The position numbers were made by a program, and so were the translations under genes. DNA of 64,000 bases from Clostridium ragsdalei P11 (GTDB taxonomy: Bacteria > Bacillota > Clostridia > Clostridiales > Clostridiaceae). Where the stretch lies: assembly GCF_001675165.1 (NCBI RefSeq), contig NZ_LROS01000008.1, forward strand, positions 1 to 64,000, in the 5' to 3' direction. The notes beneath the pieces are model-generated. The model made no database searches, was not told the DNA's origin, and was given only the letters and a program-made list of their open reading frames with translations. Positions within the stretch are counted from its first letter, which is position 1, and every line of letters begins with the position of its first letter. Shown here piece after piece: positions 35,686 to 44,676 of the stretch.

Positions 35686-35746
35686 TTAATTGTTAAAACA
35701 ATAACTTAACAACTTGATGAAATACTATAAAAATGGAGTGAAAATA

Positions 35747-37861
35747 ATGAATACAGTATCAATTACAATTGATGGTTATACGTTACAAGTAGATTCAGAA
35801 AAAAGCATTCTAAGTGTATCACTAGAAGCAGACATATACATTCCTCATTTATGTCATCATCCAGATCTACCTGATATTGGTGCATGTAGATTGTGTGTTG
35901 TTGAAATTGAGGGATGTGACGAAATAAAAACAGCATGTACTACTAAGGTAGAAGACGGAATGATAATACATACAAAAACAGAAAAATTAAATGCAATGAG
36001 AAGATTATCCATGGAATTAATGTTAGCCAATCATGTTGACGATTGCACTACTTGTCCTAAATATCTAAAATGTGAATTACAATCATTAATTCAATATTTA
36101 GGAGTAAGTACTTCTCGTCTAAGAAGAACACTAAACAGTGTACCTGTAAACACATCTAATCCGCTTATTGTAAGAGATCTAAATAGATGTATATCCTGTG
36201 GACGATGCGTAAGAATGTGTAAAGAGGTTCGAGGAGTAAACGTTCTTAACTATGAAATAACAGAAGATGATAGAATCATGGTTGATATTCGTAGTCACAA
36301 TTCTTTAAAAGAAGAAAACTGCCGTTTCTGTGGAGCTTGCGTAGAAGTATGTCCTACAGGTGCACTTCAGGACAAAGAAGGAGTATTCAAGAAAAATTTA
36401 AATCGTGAACTAAATCTTATCCCATGTAAAGCAGAATGCCCAGCAAATATTGATGTTCCAAAATATATTCGATACATTAAAGAAGGAAAATATCAGGATG
36501 CCATTGCAGTTATTCGTGAAAAAGCACCCTTTCCACATTCATTAGGGTATGTGTGCATGGCATTTTGCGAAAATGCATGTAGAAGAAAAGAAATCAATAA
36601 AGCTTTATCCATTAGAGAATTAAAAAGATTTGCAGCAGAGCATGATGAAGGTCTATGGCGTGATAAAGTTACTTTTAAACCTAAAACTAATAAAAAGATT
36701 GCCGTTGTAGGTGCTGGACCAGCAGGTTTAACATCAGCATATTATTTAGCAAAATGCGGACATAAAGTTACAGTATTTGAAAAATCACCAGTAGCTGGAG
36801 GAATGATGACAACTGGTATTCCAGAATATCGTCTTCCAAGAAAAGCTGTTCAGGATGAAATTGCAGAAATAGAGCGTGCAGGAGTTACTATATTGACCAA
36901 TACAGAAGTAACTTCACTTGAGAATTTAAAATCTAAAGGTTTTGATAAGATTTTACTGGCAATAGGAACAGGGAAAGGTGTACGATTACCAATTCCAGGA
37001 GCTAACTATAAAAATGTATATGAAAATATAGAATTTTTACAAAGCGTTTCTCTTAAAAGGCCATTAACTGTAGGTGAAAAAGTAGTAGTTTTAGGCGGCG
37101 GAAATGTCGCATTTGACTGTGCAAGAGTAGCAAAAAGGTTAGGAGCAAAAGATATTACAATGGCTTGTTTAGAAAATAGAAAAGCTATGACTGCAAGCGA
37201 TGATGAGATAAAAGAAGGATTAGAAGAAGGAATTAAAATTCTTAATTCAAGAACTTTTATTTCCATAGAAGGCAGCTGCAATATTGCTGCAGGAGTAAAG
37301 TGCCAGAAAGTAGCATCCTTTAGTTTTGATGAAAATAAAAGATTGAAACTTGAAATAGCACCAGATTCAGAACATATAATACCGGCAGATACAGTTATTT
37401 TTGCTACAGGTCAAAGAGCAGAAATACCAGAAAAGTGGAATATACCTACTGGACGTGGGAATTCAATTATTACTGAAGATGGAATGAAGATCAGTGATAG
37501 TGATATGTATGCAGTTGGTGATGCAGTATATGGAACGAATTCTATAATTAGGGCAATTGCAGCTGGACGTAAAGTTGCATCTGCTATAGATATCGAACTA
37601 GGTGGAGATGGAGTAATTGAAGATAAATTAACAGAAGATATTGTTCCTAATCCATATATAGGTAAAGATGAAAATTTTTTATCCATAGAAAGGGCAAAAA
37701 ATGAATGTGAAAATATTCAAAGTCGTATTAAAAATTTCAAGGAAGTAAATCATTGTTTAAGTGAAACTTCAGCTTGCAAAGAATCAAATAGATGTTTACA
37801 GTGTGATTTACGTACACAAATTAGAAAGCCAAAATTATGGGCTCAGTATAAAGTTAAATAG
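35747..37861 (+). CDS. Fe-S/FAD NAD(P)H oxidoreductase, NuoG-like N-terminus fused to GltD-like domain
   Basis: 704 residues in four parts. First comes a [2Fe-2S] ferredoxin domain (CHHPDLPDIGACRLC...C). A His-Cys3 cluster motif follows (HVDDCTTCPKYLKCELQ), then two [4Fe-4S] motifs (CISCGRCVRMC; CRFCGACVEVC). The last part is a GltD-like flavoprotein with CKAECPANIDVPKYI, FAD fold VVGAGPAGLTSAYYLA and NAD(P) fold VVLGGGNVAFDCARVAKRLG. It should pass NAD(P)H electrons to the Fe-S partner encoded next. I use ATG 35747, behind GGAGTG; the frame opens at 35714. It is the first gene of the MerR-controlled operon. Confidence 0.9.
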   Translation: MNTVSITIDGYTLQVDSEKSILSVSLEADIYIPHLCHHPDLPDIGACRLCVVEIEGCDEIKTACTTKVEDGMIIHTKTEKLNAMRRLSMELMLANHVDDCTTCPKYLKCELQSLIQYLGVSTSRLRRTLNSVPVNTSNPLIVRDLNRCISCGRCVRMCKEVRGVNVLNYEITEDDRIMVDIRSHNSLKEENCRFCGACVEVCPTGALQDKEGVFKKNLNRELNLIPCKAECPANIDVPKYIRYIKEGKYQDAIAVIREKAPFPHSLGYVCMAFCENACRRKEINKALSIRELKRFAAEHDEGLWRDKVTFKPKTNKKIAVVGAGPAGLTSAYYLAKCGHKVTVFEKSPVAGGMMTTGIPEYRLPRKAVQDEIAEIERAGVTILTNTEVTSLENLKSKGFDKILLAIGTGKGVRLPIPGANYKNVYENIEFLQSVSLKRPLTVGEKVVVLGGGNVAFDCARVAKRLGAKDITMACLENRKAMTASDDEIKEGLEEGIKILNSRTFISIEGSCNIAAGVKCQKVASFSFDENKRLKLEIAPDSEHIIPADTVIFATGQRAEIPEKWNIPTGRGNSIITEDGMKISDSDMYAVGDAVYGTNSIIRAIAAGRKVASAIDIELGGDGVIEDKLTEDIVPNPYIGKDENFLSIERAKNECENIQSRIKNFKEVNHCLSETSACKESNRCLQCDLRTQIRKPKLWAQYKVK

Positions 37862-37877
37862 AAAGGAGTGGAAAAGT

Positions 37878-38567
37878 ATGGCATTAATGCAAAGAAAGTT
37901 ATGGAAACAGGCATCTTTAGAAGAAATAAAAAATTTTATAATTGAAGAATATAAAAAACAGTCAGAAAATCCATGTCCTGTTGATAAAATGAGAGTATTT
38001 ACTGATAGTACAAGACGTACAAGCTGTGGAGAATGTGTAATCTGCCGAGAAGGAATATTACAGCTTAATGTAATAACAGAAGCAATTTCTCAAGGTAAGG
38101 GTCGTGATGGAGACATTGAAATTCTAACTGAAATATCAGACGATTTAATACTAGGATCATGCTGCAGTTATGGTAAAGAGGTTGGAAAAATTACTAAGAA
38201 AATAATTGAAGAAAGCAAAGAAGAGTTTGAGAAGCATATAAAAAGAAAAAGATGTGATGCTTTAGTATGTAAGAAATTTTTCAGTTATTATGTTTCACCA
38301 GAAAAATGCAGTGGCTGTAATAAGTGTGTGGAAGAATGCCCTCAAAAAGCAATTGCTGGAGATAATAATTTGATTCATGTAATAAATTTAGATATTTGCG
38401 ATAGATGTGGAAAATGTACAGTAATATGTGAAAACGCAGCAATTCAAAAGGCAGGCACAGTTGTACCTAAGCTTCCACAAGAGCCAGTACCAGTTGGAAG
38501 TTTTAAGGCTGAACCACAAAATGGTGGAGGATTAATGGCTGGCAGACGAAGACGCAGACGAAGCTAA
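37878..38567 (+). CDS. Fe-S electron-transfer protein (NuoF-C-like plus 2x[4Fe-4S])
   Basis: 229 residues. The N-terminal half resembles the NuoF C-terminal cluster domain (TSCGECVICREG, later GSCCSYGKEV). It is followed by two ferredoxin-type [4Fe-4S] motifs (CSGCNKCVEECP; CDRCGKCTVICE). The C-terminus ends in an unusual Arg-rich tail, AGRRRRRRS. It probably relays electrons between the preceding NAD(P)H oxidoreductase and the following flavoprotein. ATG 37878 has AAAGGAGTGG upstream; the frame also runs further upstream inside the previous gene without a ribosome site. Confidence 0.85.
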   Translation: MALMQRKLWKQASLEEIKNFIIEEYKKQSENPCPVDKMRVFTDSTRRTSCGECVICREGILQLNVITEAISQGKGRDGDIEILTEISDDLILGSCCSYGKEVGKITKKIIEESKEEFEKHIKRKRCDALVCKKFFSYYVSPEKCSGCNKCVEECPQKAIAGDNNLIHVINLDICDRCGKCTVICENAAIQKAGTVVPKLPQEPVPVGSFKAEPQNGGGLMAGRRRRRRS

Positions 38568-38615
38568 TAATACAAATTTCATATATCAATAATATTATTA
38601 AAGGAGGAAAAAGTA

Positions 38616-40076
38616 ATGAGAGAGTTTGAAACAGATGTTGTTGTTGTTGGAGGAGGAGCATCAGGGCTTGCTGCAGCAGTTACTGCTGCTGAAAATGGTG
38701 CAAAAGTAATGGTGCTTGAAAAAGCTAATACTACAGGTGGATGTGCTAATATGGCAATGGGCCCTCTAGGTGTTGAAACAAGAATGCAAAGAGAAAGGCT
38801 TATAGATATATCTGTAGATAGAGCATTTAATAAGTTCATGGAATATTCTCACTGGAGATCAGATGCAAGATTGATAAGAAGATATTTAGAGCAGTCAGCA
38901 GGAACTATTGAATGGTTAGAAAATATGGGAGTAGAATTCGCATTACCTTCAAAATATTTTCCAGCTTCAGAAGCAACTTGGCATATTGTTAAACCTAAAA
39001 CTGGAAAACCAGGACTCCGTGCAGCTGCTACTATGATTAAAATCATGACAGAAAGAGCAGAAGAATTAGGCGTTAAAATATTATTAGAAACACCTGTAAA
39101 GAGTATTATTAAAGATCAAGGAGAGATAATTGGCGTAACAGCTAGCGATAAAGATGGTGAATTAGAAGTATATGCTGGAGCAGTTATCATCGGTACAGGC
39201 GGATTTGGTGATAATCCAGATTTTATTAAGAAGTATGTTGGACTTGAATGGGGAAAAGATTTGTTCTCATATAGAATTCCTGGATTAACTGGAGATGGAA
39301 TCCAGATGGCTTGGGATGCTGGCGCTTCAAAAGATTTTATGACTATGGAAATGGTATTCTTTGCTCCTAACACTGGTGGATATGCTCCTATAGAGTTACC
39401 CTTCCGTCAACCTAACCTTTTAGTTAACCTGGATGGTGAAAGATTTATAAATGAAGAAGTTATAGAAAATCCTGTATTTACCGCAAATGCTATTGAAAAA
39501 CAAAAAAAGAAAGTTGCATATTCTATAATAGATGAAGAGTTAATCAAGCATTATGAAGAAAAAGGATTAGATCTTATAAATGTAGTTACTTCTAGTATGG
39601 ATATGAGTTATTTTAGACAAGAAGAAGAAGAAGCAAAGAAAAATGGAAGTGATGTATTATTTATTGCTGATTCTATAGAAGAGTTAGCTAAAAAAACCGG
39701 CATTGATGCAGAAAACTTAAAAAATACCATTGATACTTATAATTCTTATTGTGATTCAAAGGATGAGTTATTCCATAAAAATCCTAAATACTTATTACCA
39801 ATCAAAGGCCCTAAATATTATGCATTAAAACTTGGTTTAAGTGCATATGGAAGTGCTGGCGGTATAAAAATAAACTATAATACTGAAGTTCTTAATGATG
39901 ATTTAAATGTTATAAAGGGACTTTATGCTGCTGGAACTGATGCTAATTCACTATACAATCCTGATTATGCTTTTGTACTACCTGGAAATTCACTAGGTTT
40001 TGCTTTGAACAGCGGAAGAATAGCAGGAGCTAGTGCTGTTGAATATATTAAAGCAAATCTTATGGAAGAACAATAA
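38616..40076 (+). CDS. FAD-dependent reductase/dehydrogenase (fumarate reductase-KstD superfamily)
   Basis: 486 residues. FAD-binding N-terminus VVVVGGGASGLAAAVTAAENG and VLEKANTTGGCANMAMG; C-terminal FAD segment GLYAAGTDANSLYNPDYAFVLPGNSLGFALNSGRIAGA. It belongs to the FAD_binding_2 group that includes fumarate reductase, urocanate reductase and ketosteroid dehydrogenases. The HGxNRLGG motif of fumarate reductases is absent and replaced by VLPGNSLGF, so fumarate is unlikely. It is the presumed terminal acceptor-reducing enzyme of the MerR operon. RBS AAAGGAGG. A terminator follows. Confidence 0.85.
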   Translation: MREFETDVVVVGGGASGLAAAVTAAENGAKVMVLEKANTTGGCANMAMGPLGVETRMQRERLIDISVDRAFNKFMEYSHWRSDARLIRRYLEQSAGTIEWLENMGVEFALPSKYFPASEATWHIVKPKTGKPGLRAAATMIKIMTERAEELGVKILLETPVKSIIKDQGEIIGVTASDKDGELEVYAGAVIIGTGGFGDNPDFIKKYVGLEWGKDLFSYRIPGLTGDGIQMAWDAGASKDFMTMEMVFFAPNTGGYAPIELPFRQPNLLVNLDGERFINEEVIENPVFTANAIEKQKKKVAYSIIDEELIKHYEEKGLDLINVVTSSMDMSYFRQEEEEAKKNGSDVLFIADSIEELAKKTGIDAENLKNTIDTYNSYCDSKDELFHKNPKYLLPIKGPKYYALKLGLSAYGSAGGIKINYNTEVLNDDLNVIKGLYAAGTDANSLYNPDYAFVLPGNSLGFALNSGRIAGASAVEYIKANLMEEQ

Positions 40077-40122
40077 ACTTCATATAAAATATGCATATTT
40101 AACCTATAATCCAAATTTATGA

Positions 40123-40180
40123 GCGAATAATATCCGTCTATTGCCAGTTAAGGCTTAGTATGATGTTATTCGCGTTTTTT
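40123..40180 (+). terminator. Terminator of the MerR-controlled redox operon
   Basis: GCGAATAA (40123-40130) and TTATTCGC (40166-40173) enclose a smaller hairpin built on GCC-AGTTAA-GGC and are followed by GTTTTTT. The 124 nt from here to the next gene hold no further feature that I can see. Confidence 0.78.
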
Positions 40181-40304
40181 ACTACTTATTAAAATTAACG
40201 GCACTAACGTTGTTATTATTGATAATGTAATGATATAATGATATGATTTATATGGATTTCAATTCTGTTTTCTAGTAAAGATCTAACTAAATCGGAGGAA
40301 ATTT

Positions 40305-42515
40305 ATGTTATCTAAAAAAGTTATAACTACTTTAATAATTTCTACAGCACTAATTTTTTCAAAAACTACTGTAATCAATGCTCAGTCTCAAGGTCCAACT
40401 ATAACAAGATTATCTGGTCCAAATAGATACTCAACTAATATGAAAATAGCTGACTATGGCTGGAGCGGTCATTCTGATTCTGCAATTATTGTTTCAGGTG
40501 AAAATTTCCCAGATGCAATTTGTGCAGCACCTTTAAGTGCTAAGTACAATGCACCTTTATTGATGACAGATGGAAACACTTTAAGTCCTGAAATGCAAAA
40601 TAAGTTGACAAGCCTAGGTGTTAAAAATATATTTTTAATAGGTGGTACAGGTGCTGTTTCAAATGAAATAGAAAATGAATTAACACAAAAAAATTTAAAT
40701 GTAAAAAGATTAGGTGGAGCTACGAGAATTGAAACCTCCATTGAAATTGCAAAAGAAGTTGGAGGTAACCAATTATTTGTTGTTTCATCTGAAAGTTTTG
40801 CAGATGCACTATCAATTTCATCTTATGCTTCAAGTAAAGTTGCACCTATTGTTTTAACTCCTAAAAGTGGTGTTCCTGATGTACTTAAAGACTATATAAG
40901 TACTTTAAAATCTTCGAAAACCTATGTAATTGGTGGACAAGGTGTTATTCCTGACGATACAGCTTCTTACTTTGGTGATTATGAAAGACTAAGTGGTCAA
41001 ACCAGATATGATACAAATGCAAATGTAATTAAAGAATTTTATGATCTTTCAAAAGCATCAAAAATATATGTAGCAGCAGGAATAAATTATCCAGATGGAC
41101 TATCTATTTCTCCTCTAGCTGCCAAGAATAACTCACCCGTAGTACTTGTAAATGACAGCATGTCTTTCGACCAGATTAGAATGGTTAGAAGCAACAAGGC
41201 TACACTAAAAGAATGTATAGTAGTAGGCGGAGAAGATGTTACTCCAAACTATCTATTAAATAGATTTTTCACAGATTCAGAAAATATTACGCCTAATGAC
41301 TTCATAGATTCTTATAATAAACAAGCTTCTTCTGATGAACTAGCTGCTTTTAAGAATATAGTTTTAGGTATTTCATTATATCCTAACGATTATAATTTAA
41401 AGATGGCTTTTGACCATGATGCCTACAACTTATTAGATACTGCAGTAAACATTCATAATCAGGGAAATTATGATTCAGCTTTAAACATCTATAATTATTT
41501 GCTTCAATTGCCAGTTCCTGAAAATATTAAAATTAATGCTACTATATATAAAAATGTTGCACTATCAAAAAATCCTATAATAAGTAAATATATCTATAAG
41601 GAAAGTTCTAAAGCAATAGTTCAAGATGCTGTGGAATATTATAGTAAACTTAATTTTAATTTTGATAATACAATTAAGTACGACCCTACTCAGGAATATT
41701 TAAATATTTACAAGGATAATCATTTTAATTTGCCTATATTCACTTTTGATGAAAATGGTATTCCAATGGTAACCTATGTAGAATTCGGAACCCAGTATAA
41801 TTATGTTAGTATATGTAATTATGCACTTTATTTACATGCCAAATATTTACATGGAGATACATCTGTATTAAGTCAATTTATAAAGTGTAGCGATTTTCTT
41901 CTGGATCACATGGATAGTGATGGAAGTTTTAGATATAAGTTCCCATTTTACTCTTATGAATCCCTTGGAACTAATTGGACTTCAAGTATGTCTCAAGGTG
42001 AAGCATTAAATGTTTTTTCTCGTGCTTACGAAATAACTCACAATCACAAATATATAGATGCGGGAAATAAAGTATTTAATTACTTAATAACACCAATAAG
42101 TCAGGGTGGAGTTATGGATACCCTTGGAAGTCTGGAACCTAGATTCAAAAATGACATATTTTTTCAGGAGTATGTAAATACAACACCTACCTATACATTA
42201 AATGGATATATGTTTACATTATTAGGTATATACGATTGGAATCAACTTTCAAAAACAGTATCTAGCATAAGCGGTGATCAAACAAGTTATTATTTCAATG
42301 AAGGAATTAAAACCTTGAAAATAGTATTACCTTACTATGACATAGGTGGTTTCACCAGTTATGATTTAAGCCATCTAATGACATCTAGGGATGCTAATCC
42401 TGCTTTAGATTATCATAAGGTTCATATAGATTTATTAGAAGCAATTTACTCTATAACAGGTGATAATTACTTTATGGATATTAGAAATCAGTGGGTTAAC
42501 TACATTAAACATTAA
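40305..42515 (+). CDS. CWB2-anchored surface protein with glucuronyl C5-epimerase-like domain
   Basis: 736 residues. A signal peptide (1-27, ...VINAQS) precedes three cell-wall-binding-repeat-2 modules (about 33-125, 130-215, 222-320; each starts RLxGxxR and has the I/VxGGxxxI/V block), as in C. difficile Cwp proteins. A helical linker comes next. The last 250 residues resemble the D-glucuronyl C5-epimerase C-terminal domain: TSSMSQGEALNVFSRAYEIT, YTLNGYMFTLLGIYD, GGFTSYDLSHLM and HKVHIDLLEAIYSITGDNYF. It should be held non-covalently on the wall and act on, or bind, a uronic-acid glycan. RBS CGGAGG. Confidence 0.85.
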   Translation: MLSKKVITTLIISTALIFSKTTVINAQSQGPTITRLSGPNRYSTNMKIADYGWSGHSDSAIIVSGENFPDAICAAPLSAKYNAPLLMTDGNTLSPEMQNKLTSLGVKNIFLIGGTGAVSNEIENELTQKNLNVKRLGGATRIETSIEIAKEVGGNQLFVVSSESFADALSISSYASSKVAPIVLTPKSGVPDVLKDYISTLKSSKTYVIGGQGVIPDDTASYFGDYERLSGQTRYDTNANVIKEFYDLSKASKIYVAAGINYPDGLSISPLAAKNNSPVVLVNDSMSFDQIRMVRSNKATLKECIVVGGEDVTPNYLLNRFFTDSENITPNDFIDSYNKQASSDELAAFKNIVLGISLYPNDYNLKMAFDHDAYNLLDTAVNIHNQGNYDSALNIYNYLLQLPVPENIKINATIYKNVALSKNPIISKYIYKESSKAIVQDAVEYYSKLNFNFDNTIKYDPTQEYLNIYKDNHFNLPIFTFDENGIPMVTYVEFGTQYNYVSICNYALYLHAKYLHGDTSVLSQFIKCSDFLLDHMDSDGSFRYKFPFYSYESLGTNWTSSMSQGEALNVFSRAYEITHNHKYIDAGNKVFNYLITPISQGGVMDTLGSLEPRFKNDIFFQEYVNTTPTYTLNGYMFTLLGIYDWNQLSKTVSSISGDQTSYYFNEGIKTLKIVLPYYDIGGFTSYDLSHLMTSRDANPALDYHKVHIDLLEAIYSITGDNYFMDIRNQWVNYIKH

Positions 42516-42541
42516 TTAACCTAACTTTGGGGGTAATAAGA

Positions 42542-43177
42542 ATGGATGTAATACTGGACTTTGATTTTAAATTAAACAAGGATCAAGTAATACAAACTTT
42601 AAAGTCCTATGGCAGTATACTAAAAGATGAAGAAATAGAAGGTTTATACGAGAAACTTCTTCCTATTTTATATGAAAATATAGAACCAACAGGAATATTT
42701 GAAATAGAAAAAAGGGAAGATAACTTTAACTTTGAAGCTGTAAAAAATTATGAATATATCGTGTATTGTATTATAACTATGGGTGATAATTGTACAAGTA
42801 AAGTAAATGAATTCTTTTCCTATGGAAATATGAAGGAAGGTATGATGCTTGATGCTATGGCTTCATCTTACTTGTTTGAACTCAGCTCTCAACTCTTTAG
42901 CCACATATACGCTAAAGTTAAAGAGTTGCATTTAGGATTGAGTTGTAGAATATCTCCTGGAGATGGGGAAATTCCTCTTAAATGTCAAAAGTATATACTA
43001 GATAAGCTAGATGCGGAGAATTTTTTAAATTTGACTGTAAATGAAGACTATATGCTTTCTTCCATGCGTTCTATGGCGTATATATATGGAGCTGATAAAA
43101 ATATAAAATTAAGTAAAAAAGATCATGACTGTTCCAGATGCCCAAATAGAAATTTGTGCAATATGAGAAAAAGTTAA
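42542..43177 (+). CDS. B12-dependent methionine synthase activation-domain-like protein
   Basis: 211 residues. It resembles the stand-alone activation-domain proteins found beside cobalamin methyltransferases: ITMGDNCTSKVNEFF, GMMLDAMASSYLFELSSQ, RISPGDGEIPLKCQKYI and SSMRSMAYIYG. A C-terminal cysteine motif, CSRCPNRNLC, could hold a metal or Fe-S centre. The likely role is reductive reactivation of a corrinoid protein, but no methionine synthase or corrinoid gene is in the window. ATG 42542 follows GGGGG by 8 nt; the frame opens at TTG 42527. Confidence 0.82.
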   Translation: MDVILDFDFKLNKDQVIQTLKSYGSILKDEEIEGLYEKLLPILYENIEPTGIFEIEKREDNFNFEAVKNYEYIVYCIITMGDNCTSKVNEFFSYGNMKEGMMLDAMASSYLFELSSQLFSHIYAKVKELHLGLSCRISPGDGEIPLKCQKYILDKLDAENFLNLTVNEDYMLSSMRSMAYIYGADKNIKLSKKDHDCSRCPNRNLCNMRKS

Positions 43178-43222
43178 TGCTAAAAGGTCTGTACATAAAT
43201 TATACAGACCTTTTAGCATTAA
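43174..43222. terminator. Bidirectional terminator, 20-bp perfect stem
   Basis: TTAATGCTAAAAGGTCTGTA (43174-43193) pairs exactly with 43203-43222 around a 9-nt loop. The stem contains the stop codon of the preceding gene. T-rich tracts occur on both strands between the convergent genes. Confidence 0.92.
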
Positions 43223-43225
43223 CTT

Positions 43226-43546
43226 TTACTTTTTCTTATCATTATGTTTAAATCTCGTTTTTTTATATATAAAATCCCAGGTAATACCTACAAGTAAAAC
43301 TGCTGGTAACATTATTTCTAGTCTATTACCAAATGTAGGATTTATAAAAATAATTAATTGAAATATTAATATTATTCCTCCCAGTATAATTAAAAAATTA
43401 GCCTTAAAATTAACATATTTTTTATCTACACCTTCTGCATCTAATTTAAATTTTGTCCTCACAGCTTTGCTATGTTTCATTCCAAGTCCCTGCATAACAC
43501 CCATGAATCCCATAAACATAAGTAACCCTGTCATAGCTGAATCCAT
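43226..43546 (-). CDS. Small membrane protein of unknown function
   Basis: 106 residues with three hydrophobic segments (about 5-20, 50-68, 77-93). A charged middle (KHSKAVRTKFKLDAEGVDKKYVNF) and a basic C-terminus (YKKTRFKHNDKKK) should lie in the cytoplasm. I recognise no family. The ribosome binding site TGGAGG is good, a terminator follows, and the gene is monocistronic. Its neighbours are a B12-related gene on the other strand and a divergent MBL-fold protein. Confidence 0.72.
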   Translation of the reverse strand: MDSAMTGLLMFMGFMGVMQGLGMKHSKAVRTKFKLDAEGVDKKYVNFKANFLIILGGIILIFQLIIFINPTFGNRLEIMLPAVLLVGITWDFIYKKTRFKHNDKKK

Positions 43547-43727
43547 TTAAAATACCTCCATTTAAAATTATCTTAACGTAAAAATACCTATTAAAAATTA
43601 TATCATTATAAATCCTTAATTTCAAAATTTCATTTCATATTGGGAACTATATTTGTTTTAAAGATAAAATATGTTATCATCTATGTATGCAAAATAATAA
43701 TTCAAATATTTCAAGGAAGTGTTTTTA

Positions 43728-44621
43728 ATGACTTTAAATAAGATAAAAGGAAATACCTATTACATAGATGCCCCCACTAACTGTGGAGTATTCATATTTA
43801 AAAATAAAAACTGCCTAATTGTAGATACAGGCATAAACAACACTGAAGCAAAAAAAATAGAAAACTTGCTTATAGAAAACAGCCTACATCCCAAGTACAT
43901 AATAAACACACACAGCCACTTAGACCACTGTGGTGGAAATTTATACTTTAAGAAAAACTATCCAGGCTGTCTAGTATATACATCTAAATTAGAAAAATTA
44001 TTTATGGAAAATACAGAGATCTTTTCCTCTATTCTTTCCTCATCCTACCCTTCAAGAGCATTTAACCGGAGTAATAACCCTCTAGAGGTAGATTTCATTT
44101 TAGAATATGGCATAAATAAATTGAATGACGAGAAATTTAACATTATTGCACTTCCTGGACATTCAATAGAGCAAATAGGAATAGTAACTCCTGAAAAGGT
44201 ATGTTTCCTTGGAGATTCCATATTCAGCAGTGAGATACTAGATAAATACTCCTTCCCATACTTATATAATATAGAAGATAGTCTCCTGTCATTGAATAAA
44301 ATTAAAGACATAGATGCAGATTACTTTGTAATAAGCCACTCCAAAAAGGTACTGGATAAAAGTGAAATAAATTCTTTAGTTGACAAAAACATTAAAAATA
44401 TAGATAAATATAAAAATCAAATTCTAGATCTTTTAGATCAACCGCTGACTAGGGAAAACATATTAGAAGACATAACTATTTTAAACAATTTATCTTTAAA
44501 CTTTCATGAATATCATTTGAATTTTGGAGGAATATCTGCATTCATATCCTATTTATACAATGAAAAGCTCATAGACTATTCTATAGAAGACGGTAACTTA
44601 TACTATTTTAAATCCAACTAA
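43728..44621 (+). CDS. MBL-fold metallo-hydrolase
   Basis: 297 residues. The metallo-beta-lactamase fold carries the metal motif HSHLDH (INTHSHLDHCGG, about residues 60-71), the later His of LPGHSIEQIG, Asp in FLGDSIF and His in VISHSKK. A C-terminal helical domain (about 215-297) resembles the extra domain of thioesterase- or lactonase-like relatives. It probably hydrolyses a thioester or lactone. ATG 43728 is 8 nt behind AAGGAAG; the frame opens at GTG 43719. Confidence 0.85.
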   Translation: MTLNKIKGNTYYIDAPTNCGVFIFKNKNCLIVDTGINNTEAKKIENLLIENSLHPKYIINTHSHLDHCGGNLYFKKNYPGCLVYTSKLEKLFMENTEIFSSILSSSYPSRAFNRSNNPLEVDFILEYGINKLNDEKFNIIALPGHSIEQIGIVTPEKVCFLGDSIFSSEILDKYSFPYLYNIEDSLLSLNKIKDIDADYFVISHSKKVLDKSEINSLVDKNIKNIDKYKNQILDLLDQPLTRENILEDITILNNLSLNFHEYHLNFGGISAFISYLYNEKLIDYSIEDGNLYYFKSN

Positions 44622-44676
44622 GGCATTTTCAAAGAAATAACTAGCATAGCCGCTAGTTATTTTCTTTCAAATGCCT
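44621..44676. terminator. Long imperfect hairpin between convergent genes
   Basis: AGGCATTTTCAAAGAAATAA and CTAGC pair with GCTAGTTATTTTCTTTCAAATGCCT with a 6-nt loop. The left arm shares CATTTTCAAAGAAATAAC with the palindromic element at 48178-48342, so this terminator may be a trimmed copy of that repeat. Its right arm touches the stop codon of the gene at 44675. Confidence 0.75.

Noticed and set aside
37761-37877. Upstream extension of the Fe-S carrier gene into the end of the preceding gene
   Set aside because: The extension is the out-of-frame reading of the previous gene. A strong AAAGGAGTGG site supports ATG 37878.
38616-40076. Naming the flavoprotein a fumarate reductase
   Set aside because: The conserved HGxNRLGG segment and its catalytic residues are not present at the expected place, and no haem or membrane subunits accompany it.
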